A stretch of DNA of 12,836 nt from Caulobacteraceae bacterium (GCA_020852035.1 JADZBR010000388.1:1-12836), one strand, 5' to 3'. Counted from the first letter of the stretch, positions 1 through 7,563 are shown. Notes: generated by a model from the letters alone, not told the origin. Program-made: numbers and translations.

Positions 1-665
1 CCGATATGGATGTTGGCCGCGGCTTCCGTGCGCCCGGGAATGTCGAGGTCGCGCCCCTTCGGCGCGCCGGAGCCGACGAAGATGGCGTCATAGCCCTCGG
101 CCAGCAGGCCCTTGAGGCTGTCGACGCCCTCGCCCAGCCGCATCTCGATGCCGAGGCCGGTGATGTAGCCCATCTCCTCGTCGATCACCTCTTCCGGCAG
201 CCGGAAGCGAGGGATCTGCCGGCGGATCATGCCGCCGGCCTTGGCGTCATGATCGTAGACGACGACGTGGTAGCCCAGCGGCGCGAGGTCGCGCGCCACG
301 GTCATCGAGGCGGGCCCCGCGCCGACCAGCGCCACCCGCTTGCCGTTCATCGCCTCGGGCGGTTTCGGCAGCCGGCCGGAGATGTCGTCCTTGTTGTCGG
401 CCGCGACGCGCTTCAGCCGGCAGATGGCCACCGGCTCCTCCTCCACCCGCCCGCGCCGGCAGGCCGGCTCGCAGGGGCGGTCGCAGGTCCGCCCGAGGAT
501 CCCCGGGAAGACGTTGGAGCGCCAGTTGATCATGTAGGCGTCCGAATACCGGCCCTCGGCGATCAGCCGGATGTATTCGGGCACAGGCGTGTGGGCGGGG
601 CAGGCCCACTGGCAATCGACGACCTTGTGAAAGTACTCTGGCCCCTCGGTACTGGTGCGCTGCAC
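1..665 (-). CDS. FAD/Fe-S oxidoreductase, glutamate synthase small-subunit family (partial, N-terminal 221 residues)
   Basis: The product is a flavin oxidoreductase of the GltD-like family, which passes electrons between NAD(P)H and a partner through FAD and Fe-S clusters. The gene runs off the left edge, so about 221 N-terminal residues are visible. They show cysteines at 18, 22, 61, 65, 69 and 82, including the CDRPCEPAC block typical of the family's Fe-S domain. A Rossmann FAD-binding segment follows (VALVGAGPAS, about 111-120), then the family motif AGGMIRRQIPRFRLP. I chose the GTG at 663-665 because GAGAGG lies just upstream of it and no better start is near; the start codon is probable rather than proven. 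From memory, long relatives of this type (about 600 residues, extra C-terminal 4Fe-4S sites) often precede 2-oxoacid:ferredoxin oxidoreductase genes. If so, the partner lies off the left edge; that is inference. True glutamate synthase function is not established, because no large-subunit gene is visible. Confidence 0.85.
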   Translation of the reverse strand, partial: MQRTSTEGPEYFHKVVDCQWACPAHTPVPEYIRLIAEGRYSDAYMINWRSNVFPGILGRTCDRPCEPACRRGRVEEEPVAICRLKRVAADNKDDISGRLPKPPEAMNGKRVALVGAGPASMTVARDLAPLGYHVVVYDHDAKAGGMIRRQIPRFRLPEEVIDEEMGYITGLGIEMRLGEGVDSLKGLLAEGYDAIFVGSGAPKGRDLDIPGRTEAAANIHI

Positions 666-927
666 TTTCCGTTTCCTCTCGGACGCTCTCTTCCCGCAGG
701 GCGAGGGCGTCCGGGCGCGGACAGCGACTCGCCCCCCGGCGCGGCGTCTAGATTTCAGACTAGGACTCAATCTTTTGGGACGCCAACGCTTTCTGATCAC
801 CGATTAGATCGGATTGTTTCACGCCATCTGTTGAAAAACCGGTGTTCTTTTGCAGGTTTCGGCCAGGCGGGCGCATGGCCTTGCCCCGCGGCGGCGGGAC
901 AGGCGGGCGGGCCGCCCGCGGACACCT
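666..927. other. Intergenic region between dctA and the oxidoreductase gene
   Basis: This 262-base gap separates two genes that both read on the minus strand. It holds a GC-rich palindrome just after dctA and the GTG start region with its GAGAGG ribosome-binding site at the other end. The middle (about 745-855) is noticeably more AT-rich than its surroundings, which fits a promoter for the oxidoreductase gene. I could not pick out convincing -35 and -10 boxes there. Small imperfect dyads are present (GTCT-N7-AGAC around 748-762, CCGAT-CTA-ATCGG on the minus strand around 800-815), but none matches an operator I recognise. I see no small gene in it. Confidence 0.5.
903..919 (-). terminator. 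GC-rich palindrome after dctA, possible terminator
   Basis: A self-complementary stretch (GCGGGCG and CGCCCGC arms around a 3-base loop) begins 9 bases beyond the dctA stop codon. It would form a stable stem in the dctA transcript. No run of T follows in the direction of transcription, so it is not a classical intrinsic terminator. It may instead protect the 3' end or mark a Rho-dependent stop. Confidence 0.35.
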
Positions 928-2253
928 CTAGTCTTCGTCGGCCTCGATCGGCGGGGCGGCCACAGGGGTGGGCGGGCTGGAGAGGGCGGCGGCCAGTTTC
1001 TCGCGATCGAGCACGCCTTCCCATCGGGCCACCACCAGGGTGGCCACGGCGTTGCCCACGAAGTTGGTCAGCGCGCGGCACTCGCTCATGAAGCGGTCGA
1101 CGCCGAGGATCAGCGCCATCCCCGCCACCGGCACGCTCGGCACGACCGACAGGGTCGCGGCCAGCGTGATGAACCCCGCGCCGGTCACGCCCGCAGCGCC
1201 CTTGGAGCTGAGCATGGCCACCACGAGCAACAGCAGCTGTTCGCCGAGCGGCAGATGGATTCCCAGCGCCTGGGCGATGAAGAGGGCGGCCAGCGTCATG
1301 TAGATGTTGGTGCCGTCGAGGTTGAAGCTGTAGCCGGTCGGGACCACCAGGCCGACGATCGACTTGGGGGCTCCGGCCCGCTCCATCTTCTCCAGCAGGC
1401 TGGGCAGCGCCGCTTCCGAGGAGGATGTGCCGAGCACCAGCAGGAGCTCCTCCTTCAGGTAGCGGATCAGCTTCAGGATCGAAAAGCCGGTGAGCGCGGC
1501 GATCACCCCCAGCACCCCCAGCACGAAGATCAGCGAGGTGCCGTAGAAGGTCGCCACCAGCGCCGCGAGGTTGGCGACGGAGTCGATTCCGTACTTGCCG
1601 ATGGTGAAGGCGAAGGCCCCGAACGCGCCGATCGGAGCGGCGCGCATGAAGATCGCCACCAGCTTGAAGAACGCCTCGGCGACGTCGGTCAGCAGGTTCA
1701 GCACCGGCTCGCCCCGCTCGCCGAGCATGGCCAGGGCCAGGCCGAAGGGGATGGAGAAGAACAGCACCTGCAGGATGTTGCCGTCCACGAAGGCGCCAGC
1801 GACGCTGGCCGGGATGATGTCCATCAGAAAGCCGGTGACGGTCATCTCGTGGGACTTGGCCGCGTAACCCTTCACCGCCTCCCCATCCAGCGTGGCCGGG
1901 TCGACGTTCATGCCGGCGCCGGGCTGCAGCACATTGGCGACGATCAGCCCGACGATCAGGGCGAAGCTCGACACCACGATGAAATAGCCGAACGCTTTGG
2001 CCGCCACGCCGCCGACCTTGGCCAGGTCGCGCATCCCGGCGATGCCGGTGGTGACGGTCAGGAAGATCACCGGCGCGATCAGCATCTTCACCAGCTTGAT
2101 GAAGGCGTCGCCGAGCGGCTTCAGCGCCTCGCCCGTCGAAGGCCAGAAGTGACCGATCACCGCCCCGGCCACGATGGCGACCAGCACCTGCACATAGAGC
2201 TGGCCCCAGAGCGGCGTGCGGCGCGGCGCGCCCGTCGTGGTCGCAACGATCAT
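928..2253 (-). CDS. dctA: C4-dicarboxylate/cation symporter DctA
   Basis: This is an inner-membrane secondary transporter of the DAACS (SLC1-like) family that takes up succinate, fumarate, malate and related acids with cations, feeding the TCA cycle. The 441 residues match the usual DctA length. N-terminal hydrophobic helices at about 18-36 and 54-72 lead into the family core: the serine-rich loop GTSSSEAALP (275-284), PTGYSFNLDGTNIYMT (305-320, with the NLDGT substrate/cation motif), SKGAAGVTGAGF (350-361), and SECRALTNFVGN (390-401). The last wording is typical of DctA rather than of glutamate carriers, so dicarboxylates are the likelier substrate. The ATG at 2251-2253 is the natural start for the first helix; a GGGGAA lies upstream at a rather long distance, so initiation may be weak. 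It is divergent from the acyl-CoA synthetase gene across 167 bp. No dctBD-type regulator genes are in view. Confidence 0.93.
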   Translation of the reverse strand: MIVATTTGAPRRTPLWGQLYVQVLVAIVAGAVIGHFWPSTGEALKPLGDAFIKLVKMLIAPVIFLTVTTGIAGMRDLAKVGGVAAKAFGYFIVVSSFALIVGLIVANVLQPGAGMNVDPATLDGEAVKGYAAKSHEMTVTGFLMDIIPASVAGAFVDGNILQVLFFSIPFGLALAMLGERGEPVLNLLTDVAEAFFKLVAIFMRAAPIGAFGAFAFTIGKYGIDSVANLAALVATFYGTSLIFVLGVLGVIAALTGFSILKLIRYLKEELLLVLGTSSSEAALPSLLEKMERAGAPKSIVGLVVPTGYSFNLDGTNIYMTLAALFIAQALGIHLPLGEQLLLLVVAMLSSKGAAGVTGAGFITLAATLSVVPSVPVAGMALILGVDRFMSECRALTNFVGNAVATLVVARWEGVLDREKLAAALSSPPTPVAAPPIEADED

Positions 2254-2420
2254 CGGCTGTCCAGATTCCCCGAAACCGCGTCAATCAGCCCGGTTCGGGA
2301 CGCCGCCGCAAGACCCTGAGGCGCACCTTCCCTTACGGCGGGCTTGGCCTTCGCGCCGCACTTTGGTTTAGCGTTCCGACGAAGCGGTCGCCGATAGGCC
2401 GCAAGCGCATTGGGGAAGAC
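2254..2420. promoter_or_regulatory. Divergent intergenic region of dctA and the acyl-CoA synthetase gene
   Basis: These 167 bases must carry the promoters of two genes facing away from each other. On the plus strand, the ligase ATG at 2421 is preceded by GGGGAAG (2413-2419), a reasonable ribosome-binding site although close to the start. A TTGGTT at 2363-2368 resembles a -35 box, but no -10 box stands at a proper distance. No clear dyad operator is visible. The promoter role follows from gene orientation, not from recognised boxes. Confidence 0.4.
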
Positions 2421-4118
2421 ATGCACTATCGCCAGCTGAAGGAAGCCTGGGCCGAACTCACCGCGCCCGGCATGCCGTTCGAGATCGCCCTCGTCCCGGT
2501 GCGCGGCCAGATGCTGCGCGCCTACAAGAACGCGCCGCCCTCGGTGCGCGAGCTCTGGCTCTCCACCGCCGCCTTCGGCGACCGCGACTACCTGGTCTAC
2601 GAGGATGAGCGGCTGACCTACGCCCAGGCCCACGAGACGGTGAATCGCCTGGCCGGCTGGCTGACCCGCCAAGGGGTGAAACCCGGCGACCGCGTGGCCA
2701 TCGCCATGCGCAACTATCCCGAATGGATGCCGATCTACTGGGCCTGCGTCTGCATGGGCGTGGCCGTGGTGGGGATGAACGCCTGGTGGGTGGCCGACGA
2801 GATGGCCTACGGCATCAAGGACGCGGCCCCGAAGGTGATCTTCTGCGACGGCGAGCGGCTGGAGCGGCTGTTCGAGAAGCCGGGCGTCGCCGGCGACGCC
2901 AAGATCGTCGCCGTCCGCGCCGAAGCGCCCGAAGGCGTCATCCCGTGGGACGAGGCGATCGCCGAGCCTGGCGAGATGCCTCAGGCAAGCATCGATCCGG
3001 ACGCCGACGCCTGCATCTTCTACACCTCGGGCACCACCGGTTTTCCGAAGGGCGCCCAGCTGACCCACCGCGGCTGCATCGCCAATCTGATGAACATGGC
3101 CTTCGCCGCCCAGGCGCAGGCGCTGGCCCTGGCCAAGGCGACCGGCGTCATGCCCGACCCGAACGCGGCCCCGCCGACGCCCGTCGCCCTGCTGACCACC
3201 CCGCTCTTCCACGTCACCGCCAACAACTGCGGCGCCTACGCGGTCACCGCCAACGGCGGCAAGCTGGTGCTGATGTATCGCTGGGACGCCGGCGAGGCCC
3301 TGAAGCTGATCGAACGCGAGCGGGTCACCTCGATGAGCGGGGTGCCGACGATGGCGCGCGAGGTGATCAATCACCCCAGCTTCGCCACCACCGACACCTC
3401 CAGCCTGATGACCCTGGGCGGCGGCGGCGCGCAGCTGCCGCCGGACCTGGTGGGCAAGATCGATAGCGCCGTGCCGACCGCCCGCCCCAACACCGGCTAC
3501 GGCATGACCGAGACCTGCGGCATCATCACCGCCGTCTCCGCCGATTTCTTCGTCGACAAGCCCGACAGCTGCGGGCCGGCCATGCCGAGCTTCGAGGTCA
3601 AGTGCGTGGACGACGACGGGAACACCGTCGCCCCCGGCCAGATCGGTGAACTCTGGGTGAAGGGCACGCCGGTGATCAAGGGCTACATCAACCGCCCAGA
3701 GGCCACCGCGGAATCCATCACCGACGGCTGGCTGCACACCGGCGACGTGGCGCGGATCGACGAGGACGACTTCATCTTCATTGTCGATCGCAAGAAAGAC
3801 ATGGTCCTGCGCGGGGGCGAGAACGTCTACTGCGCGGAAGTCGAGACGGCGCTCTTCAGCCATCCCTCGGTGGCCGAGGCCTGCGCCTTCGGCGTGCCGG
3901 ACGCCCGGCTGGGCGAGGAGGTCGGCGCGGCGGTGGTGCTGCGTCCCGGCCACACGCTGGACGCCGGGACGCTGCGCGAGCACTGCGCGGGGATCATGGC
4001 GAGGCATAAGATCCCCCGCTACCTCTGGTTCCGTGACGAGACCCTGCCGCGCAACGCCAGCGGCAAGTTCCTCAAGCGCGAGTTGCGCGAGACGCTCAAA
4101 CCGGAAGAGGCGGCTTAG
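2421..4118 (+). CDS. Acyl-CoA synthetase (AMP-forming, class I adenylating enzyme)
   Basis: The enzyme activates a carboxylic acid with ATP to an acyl-adenylate and then forms the CoA thioester. At 565 residues it has full family length. Every core motif is present: the phosphate-binding loop YTSGTTGFPKG (201-211), GYGMTET (359-365), the hinge region GWLHTGD (436-442) with DRKKDMVLRGGENVY (456-470), and the catalytic lysine in PRNASGK (K549). The overall build suggests a medium- or long-chain fatty acid or similar hydrophobic acid as substrate, but the sequence does not fix chain length. There is no signal peptide, so it is cytosolic. It stops 5 bp before the HtaA-like gene, implying co-transcription, and it shares the neighbourhood with an acyl-CoA dehydrogenase that could take the product onward. 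Confidence 0.93.
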   Translation: MHYRQLKEAWAELTAPGMPFEIALVPVRGQMLRAYKNAPPSVRELWLSTAAFGDRDYLVYEDERLTYAQAHETVNRLAGWLTRQGVKPGDRVAIAMRNYPEWMPIYWACVCMGVAVVGMNAWWVADEMAYGIKDAAPKVIFCDGERLERLFEKPGVAGDAKIVAVRAEAPEGVIPWDEAIAEPGEMPQASIDPDADACIFYTSGTTGFPKGAQLTHRGCIANLMNMAFAAQAQALALAKATGVMPDPNAAPPTPVALLTTPLFHVTANNCGAYAVTANGGKLVLMYRWDAGEALKLIERERVTSMSGVPTMAREVINHPSFATTDTSSLMTLGGGGAQLPPDLVGKIDSAVPTARPNTGYGMTETCGIITAVSADFFVDKPDSCGPAMPSFEVKCVDDDGNTVAPGQIGELWVKGTPVIKGYINRPEATAESITDGWLHTGDVARIDEDDFIFIVDRKKDMVLRGGENVYCAEVETALFSHPSVAEACAFGVPDARLGEEVGAAVVLRPGHTLDAGTLREHCAGIMARHKIPRYLWFRDETLPRNASGKFLKRELRETLKPEEAA

Positions 4119-4123
4119 CCGCG

Positions 4124-4588
4124 ATGCGGGTGACGGCGTTGCATTGGGGCGTGAAGCAGAGCTTTCGCGCCTATGTCGAGGGCGCCGGCGGAACGATCGC
4201 CACCGACGGCGGCGCCGAGCGCATATACAGCGGAGAGATCGCCTTCGCCGCTGGCGGCGACGGGCTGACGGTGGGCGCTAACGGCTCCCTTCAAGGCTCC
4301 GGAAGCTTCGCCGGCGAAGTGCGGTTCGAGGCGCACGGCGGCATGCTTTCCGTCCGCCTGAGCGGCCTCTCGCTGGACGTCGACGCCGAGGGCGCGAGCC
4401 TGAAGGTGGCGGACGAGCGCGGGAAGCCTCTCGAGATCGCCCGGCTGGACCTGGCGGCGGCGGCCATCGACGATGGCGACCTGGTCATCCCGGCCAGGCT
4501 GTCGATCGACGGAAGCTACCTGCTCGGCGACCACTACCCGCCCCGCACCGTGGTCGACCCGGTGCGACTGAAGCTGGCGAGAACATAG
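4124..4588 (+). CDS. HtaA-type (heme-binding) single-domain protein
   Basis: The 154 residues read as one HtaA domain, known mainly from heme-uptake proteins of Corynebacterium and other actinobacteria. The match covers the whole domain: an opening LHWGVKQSFRAYV (6-18), a central FEAHGGMLSVRLSG (68-81), and a closing DHYPPRTVVDPVRL (136-149). In the actinobacterial domains a tyrosine near the start, a histidine in the centre and a tyrosine near the end are conserved; Y17, H71 and Y138 sit in the matching places. This was recognised by eye, without a profile search. There is no signal peptide or membrane anchor, unlike the surface proteins of actinobacteria, so it would act in the cytosol. The ATG lies 5 bp after the ligase stop, with a GGAAGAGG inside the ligase tail, which suggests translational coupling. 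Heme, another porphyrin or a hydrophobic ligand are all possible; function is unproven. Confidence 0.72.
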   Translation: MRVTALHWGVKQSFRAYVEGAGGTIATDGGAERIYSGEIAFAAGGDGLTVGANGSLQGSGSFAGEVRFEAHGGMLSVRLSGLSLDVDAEGASLKVADERGKPLEIARLDLAAAAIDDGDLVIPARLSIDGSYLLGDHYPPRTVVDPVRLKLART

Positions 4589-4629
4589 CGCAACCGGCGC
4601 TGCCGCGACCTGAGGACTGATCCCGCTTG

Positions 4630-4659
4630 CCCTCATTCCCGCAAGGGCGGGAATGAGGG
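4630..4659. terminator. Perfect 13-bp hairpin between convergent genes
   Basis: CCCTCATTCCCGC and its exact complement flank a 4-base loop (AAGG). The hairpin lies between the end of the HtaA-like gene and the end of the acyl-CoA dehydrogenase gene, which converge. No long T tract follows on either side. A symmetrical stem in this place commonly serves as a two-way transcription stop. The ATTCCCGC...GCGGGAAT core also resembles short palindromes scattered through many proteobacterial genomes, so it may be a dispersed repeat copy as well. Confidence 0.6.
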
Positions 4660-4672
4660 GCGCCTTCGCAGG

Positions 4673-5992
<1,320 letters not shown>

Positions 5993-6152
5993 CACGTCTC
6001 TCCAAGGGGTGTTGTTTGCGCCGACCTTGGCCCACTTTCGGGTGAAATTCAAACAACCGTTTTACGTCCGCCACCCACGCCGCCGCTCACCGACGATTAA
6101 TGATTAACGCCCAGTGTCCTTCCCCGAATCCCGGGAAGGCTGTTCGCGCGTC
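5993..6152. promoter_or_regulatory. Divergent intergenic region of the acyl-CoA dehydrogenase gene and motA
   Basis: This region drives two divergent genes. Next to the dehydrogenase start are a GGAGAG ribosome-binding site and an inverted repeat, GTTGTTTG (6011-6018) and CAAACAAC (6050-6057), a possible operator pair 31 bp apart. Nearer motA lies the palindrome TTAATGATTAA (6097-6107), and then a leader hairpin (6118-6139). No firm -35/-10 or sigma-54 (-24/-12) pair was found for either gene. Confidence 0.45.
6118..6139 (+). promoter_or_regulatory. Hairpin in the motA leader covering the putative ribosome-binding site
   Basis: CCTTCCC (6118-6124) can pair with GGGAAGG (6133-6139) around an 8-base loop. 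GGGAAGG is also the only Shine-Dalgarno-like sequence before the motA ATG at 6153, though 13 bases away, which is longer than usual. If both readings hold, folding would hide the ribosome-binding site. If translation starts at the upstream GTG (6114), the hairpin would instead lie within the coding sequence. Confidence 0.35.
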
Positions 6153-7022
6153 ATGTTCCAGATCATCGGCATCGTCATGCTGTTCGCGATGGTGTTCGGC
6201 AGCTACCTGATCTCCGGCGGCAACCTCGGGGTGATCACCCACGCCCTGCCGCACGAACTGATGGCCATCGGCGGGGCGGGGGTCGCGGCGCTCTTGATCG
6301 GCAACTCCCTGCCGGTGATCAAGGGCGTGGCGGGCGGCTTCGGCAAGGCGTTCGCCGGACCGAAGTGGAAGTCCTCGGACTACCGCGATCTCCTGTCCCT
6401 GCTCTTCCAGCTCACCAAGACCATGAAATCCAAGGGCGTGATCGCCCTGGAGAGCCACATCGAGCGGCCGGGCGAGAGCAGCATCTTCTCGCGCTATCCG
6501 AAGATCATGAAGGACCACTTCGCGGTCGATTTCATCTGCGACACCCTGCGGATGATGACCATGAACCTCGAGGACCCCCACCAGGTCGAGGACGCCATGG
6601 AAAAGCAGCTGGAGAAGCATCACCACGAGGCGCTGGGCGGCGCGGGCGCGCTGCAGAACATGGCCGACGCCCTGCCGGCGCTGGGCATCGTCGCGGCCGT
6701 GCTGGGGGTGATCAAGACGATGGGCTCGATCACCGAGCCCCCGGAGGTGCTGGGCGGCATGATCGGCTCGGCGCTGGTCGGCACCTTCCTGGGCGTGTTC
6801 CTGGCCTATGGCCTGGTCGGCCCCATCGCCACACGCCTGAAGGGCGTCGTCGACGAGGAAGGCGCCTTCTACCGCATCATCCAGTCCGTGCTGGTCGCCC
6901 ATCTGCACGGCAATGCGGCGCAGATTTCGGTGGAGATCGGGCGCGGCAGCGTCCCGAGTCCCGCCCAGCCCAGTTTCCTCGAACTGGAAGAGGCCCTGGC
7001 CAACATTCCGGCCGAAGCCTGA
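6153..7022 (+). CDS. motA: Flagellar motor stator protein MotA
   Basis: MotA forms, with MotB, the proton-conducting stator that drives the flagellar motor in the inner membrane. The 289 residues show four hydrophobic helices (about 2-21, 34-54, 172-190 and 203-223) and a large cytoplasmic loop between the second and third. Residues matching the E. coli key positions are E100 (E98), P175 in DALPALGIVAAV (P173) and P224 (P222); K92 stands where E. coli has R90, keeping the charge. The wording throughout is close to what I remember of Caulobacter MotA. I start at the ATG at 6153, where the first membrane helix begins (MFQIIGIV); a GTG at 6114 would add 13 polar residues with no obvious ribosome-binding site. 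No motB follows, which agrees with unlinked motA and motB in Caulobacter. Confidence 0.93.
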   Translation: MFQIIGIVMLFAMVFGSYLISGGNLGVITHALPHELMAIGGAGVAALLIGNSLPVIKGVAGGFGKAFAGPKWKSSDYRDLLSLLFQLTKTMKSKGVIALESHIERPGESSIFSRYPKIMKDHFAVDFICDTLRMMTMNLEDPHQVEDAMEKQLEKHHHEALGGAGALQNMADALPALGIVAAVLGVIKTMGSITEPPEVLGGMIGSALVGTFLGVFLAYGLVGPIATRLKGVVDEEGAFYRIIQSVLVAHLHGNAAQISVEIGRGSVPSPAQPSFLELEEALANIPAEA

Positions 7023-7030
7023 CAATTGTG

Positions 7031-7046
7031 ATCACGGGCGCGTGAT
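7031..7046. repeat. Small inverted repeat after motA
   Basis: ATCACG and CGTGAT flank a GGCG loop 8 bases after the motA stop. An A run follows on the plus strand instead of T residues, so it is not a standard terminator for motA. It lies just before a weak promoter-like pair (TTGCCT 7055-7060, CATATT 7077-7082) and could be an operator for the downstream gene. Both readings are tentative. Confidence 0.3.
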
Positions 7047-7130
7047 AAAAAGCCTTGCCTGACGCGAAAAGCTCGGCATATTCGCGACTCGGCGCAGGCG
7101 GGCTGACGTTGGAACGGTCGATTCCCCTCT

Positions 7131-7157
7131 GGAACGGCCTTTCGGCAATCCCGTTTC
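7131..7157 (+). promoter_or_regulatory. EcfG/SigT-type general stress promoter of the lipoprotein gene
   Basis: GGAAC (7131-7135), a 16-base spacer and CGTTTC (7152-7157) reproduce the known alphaproteobacterial EcfG (SigT) consensus GGAAC-N16/17-CGTT exactly. The start point would fall near 7163, giving a leader of about 28 bases that includes the AGGGA ribosome-binding site at 7178-7182. A second GGAAC at 7111-7115 has no CGTT at the right distance. Matching position, spacing and leader make this the best-supported promoter in the window, although the motif was found by eye. Confidence 0.72.
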
Positions 7158-7190
7158 TCCGCGCTGGACACAACCTTTAGGGACCTGAAC

Positions 7191-7466
7191 ATGATCCGTA
7201 AGCTCCTGGTGGCCAGCGCCGCCGTCGCCGCTCTCTCCGTCGCCGCCTGCTCGCAGCCGGCCGAAGAAGCGAACGAAGCCGCCGCCGACGCCAACGCCGC
7301 CGCTGCTGACGCCAACGCCGCCGCCATGGACGCCTCGGCGACCGCCGCGAACGCCGTCGCCGACGCCAACTCCGCCGCGATGGACGCCAACGCCGCCGCG
7401 ACCGACGCTGCTGCGACCACCGACGCCGCCGCTGCTCCGGCCGCCGACGCGAACGCCGCGCACTAA
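7191..7466 (+). CDS. Small Ala/Asp/Asn-rich lipoprotein
   Basis: The 91-residue product begins with a signal peptide (MIRKLL, then a hydrophobic stretch) and a lipobox ending SVAAC, so the mature protein would be lipidated at C20 and held in the inner or outer membrane facing the periplasm. The rest is almost only Ala, Asp, Asn, Thr and Ser. It reads in units of seven such as AAADANA, repeated through about residues 30-75. This is reminiscent of the alanine-zipper helices of small envelope lipoproteins such as OprI and Lpp, but no C-terminal Lys/Arg for peptidoglycan attachment is present; it ends in ANAAH. It has its own AGGGA ribosome-binding site, an EcfG-type promoter and a terminator, so it is a one-gene unit probably induced in stress. 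Function is unknown; an envelope structural role is a guess. Confidence 0.8.
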   Translation: MIRKLLVASAAVAALSVAACSQPAEEANEAAADANAAAADANAAAMDASATAANAVADANSAAMDANAAATDAAATTDAAAAPAADANAAH

Positions 7467-7473
7467 GCTTTCG

Positions 7474-7489
7474 GCGCCTTTGCAGGCGC
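7474..7489 (+). repeat. Small hairpin after the lipoprotein gene
   Basis: GCGCCT and AGGCGC flank a TTGC loop 8 bases after the lipoprotein stop. It precedes the stronger terminator at 7498 and may stabilise the 3' end of the transcript. Confidence 0.4.
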
Positions 7490-7497
7490 TGTAAGGG

Positions 7498-7540
7498 AAG
7501 GGCCGCTCTCCAGACCGGAGGGCGGCCCTTTCTCGTTTTC
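7498..7540 (+). terminator. Intrinsic terminator of the lipoprotein gene
   Basis: AAGGGCCGC (7498-7506) pairs exactly with GCGGCCCTT (7522-7530), and an inner CTCC/GGAG pair extends the stem. A T-rich stretch follows (TTTCTCGTTTT). This is the clearest Rho-independent terminator in the window and it ends only about 24 bases before the mnmC start codon. Confidence 0.8.
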
Positions 7541-7563
7541 GAGCCCATTCTCGTTTTCGAGCC
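7530..7563 (+). repeat. Tandem repeat, two 16-bp copies, in front of mnmC
   Basis: TTCTCGTTTTCGAGCC occurs at 7530-7545 and again, without a mismatch, at 7548-7563, a period of 18 bases. Each copy contains the small hairpin CTCG-TTTT-CGAG. The second copy ends directly against the mnmC ATG, and the first overlaps the T-rich tail of the terminator. The only ribosome-binding signal for mnmC is the GAG inside the second copy, so the repeat may matter for its translation. Confidence 0.75.

Noticed and set aside
2250..4007. Long open frame on the minus strand opposite the acyl-CoA synthetase
   Set aside because: Low-complexity His/Gly/Ala-rich translation opposite a gene with every adenylating-enzyme motif; no similarity to any family I know.
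5993..6052. Longer reading frame adding 20 residues to the acyl-CoA dehydrogenase
   Set aside because: The added part has no family similarity and no ribosome-binding site, whereas the ATG at 5992 has a strong GGAGAG at the right distance.
6097..6107. CtrA binding site
   Set aside because: The two TTAA boxes are 3 bases apart, not the 7 of the known consensus, so it is reported only as a palindrome.
7055..7082. Housekeeping promoter TTGCCT-N16-CATATT before the lipoprotein gene
   Set aside because: Each box matches the consensus at only four of six positions, and the EcfG-type site downstream is an exact match at a better distance. It may still act as a second promoter.
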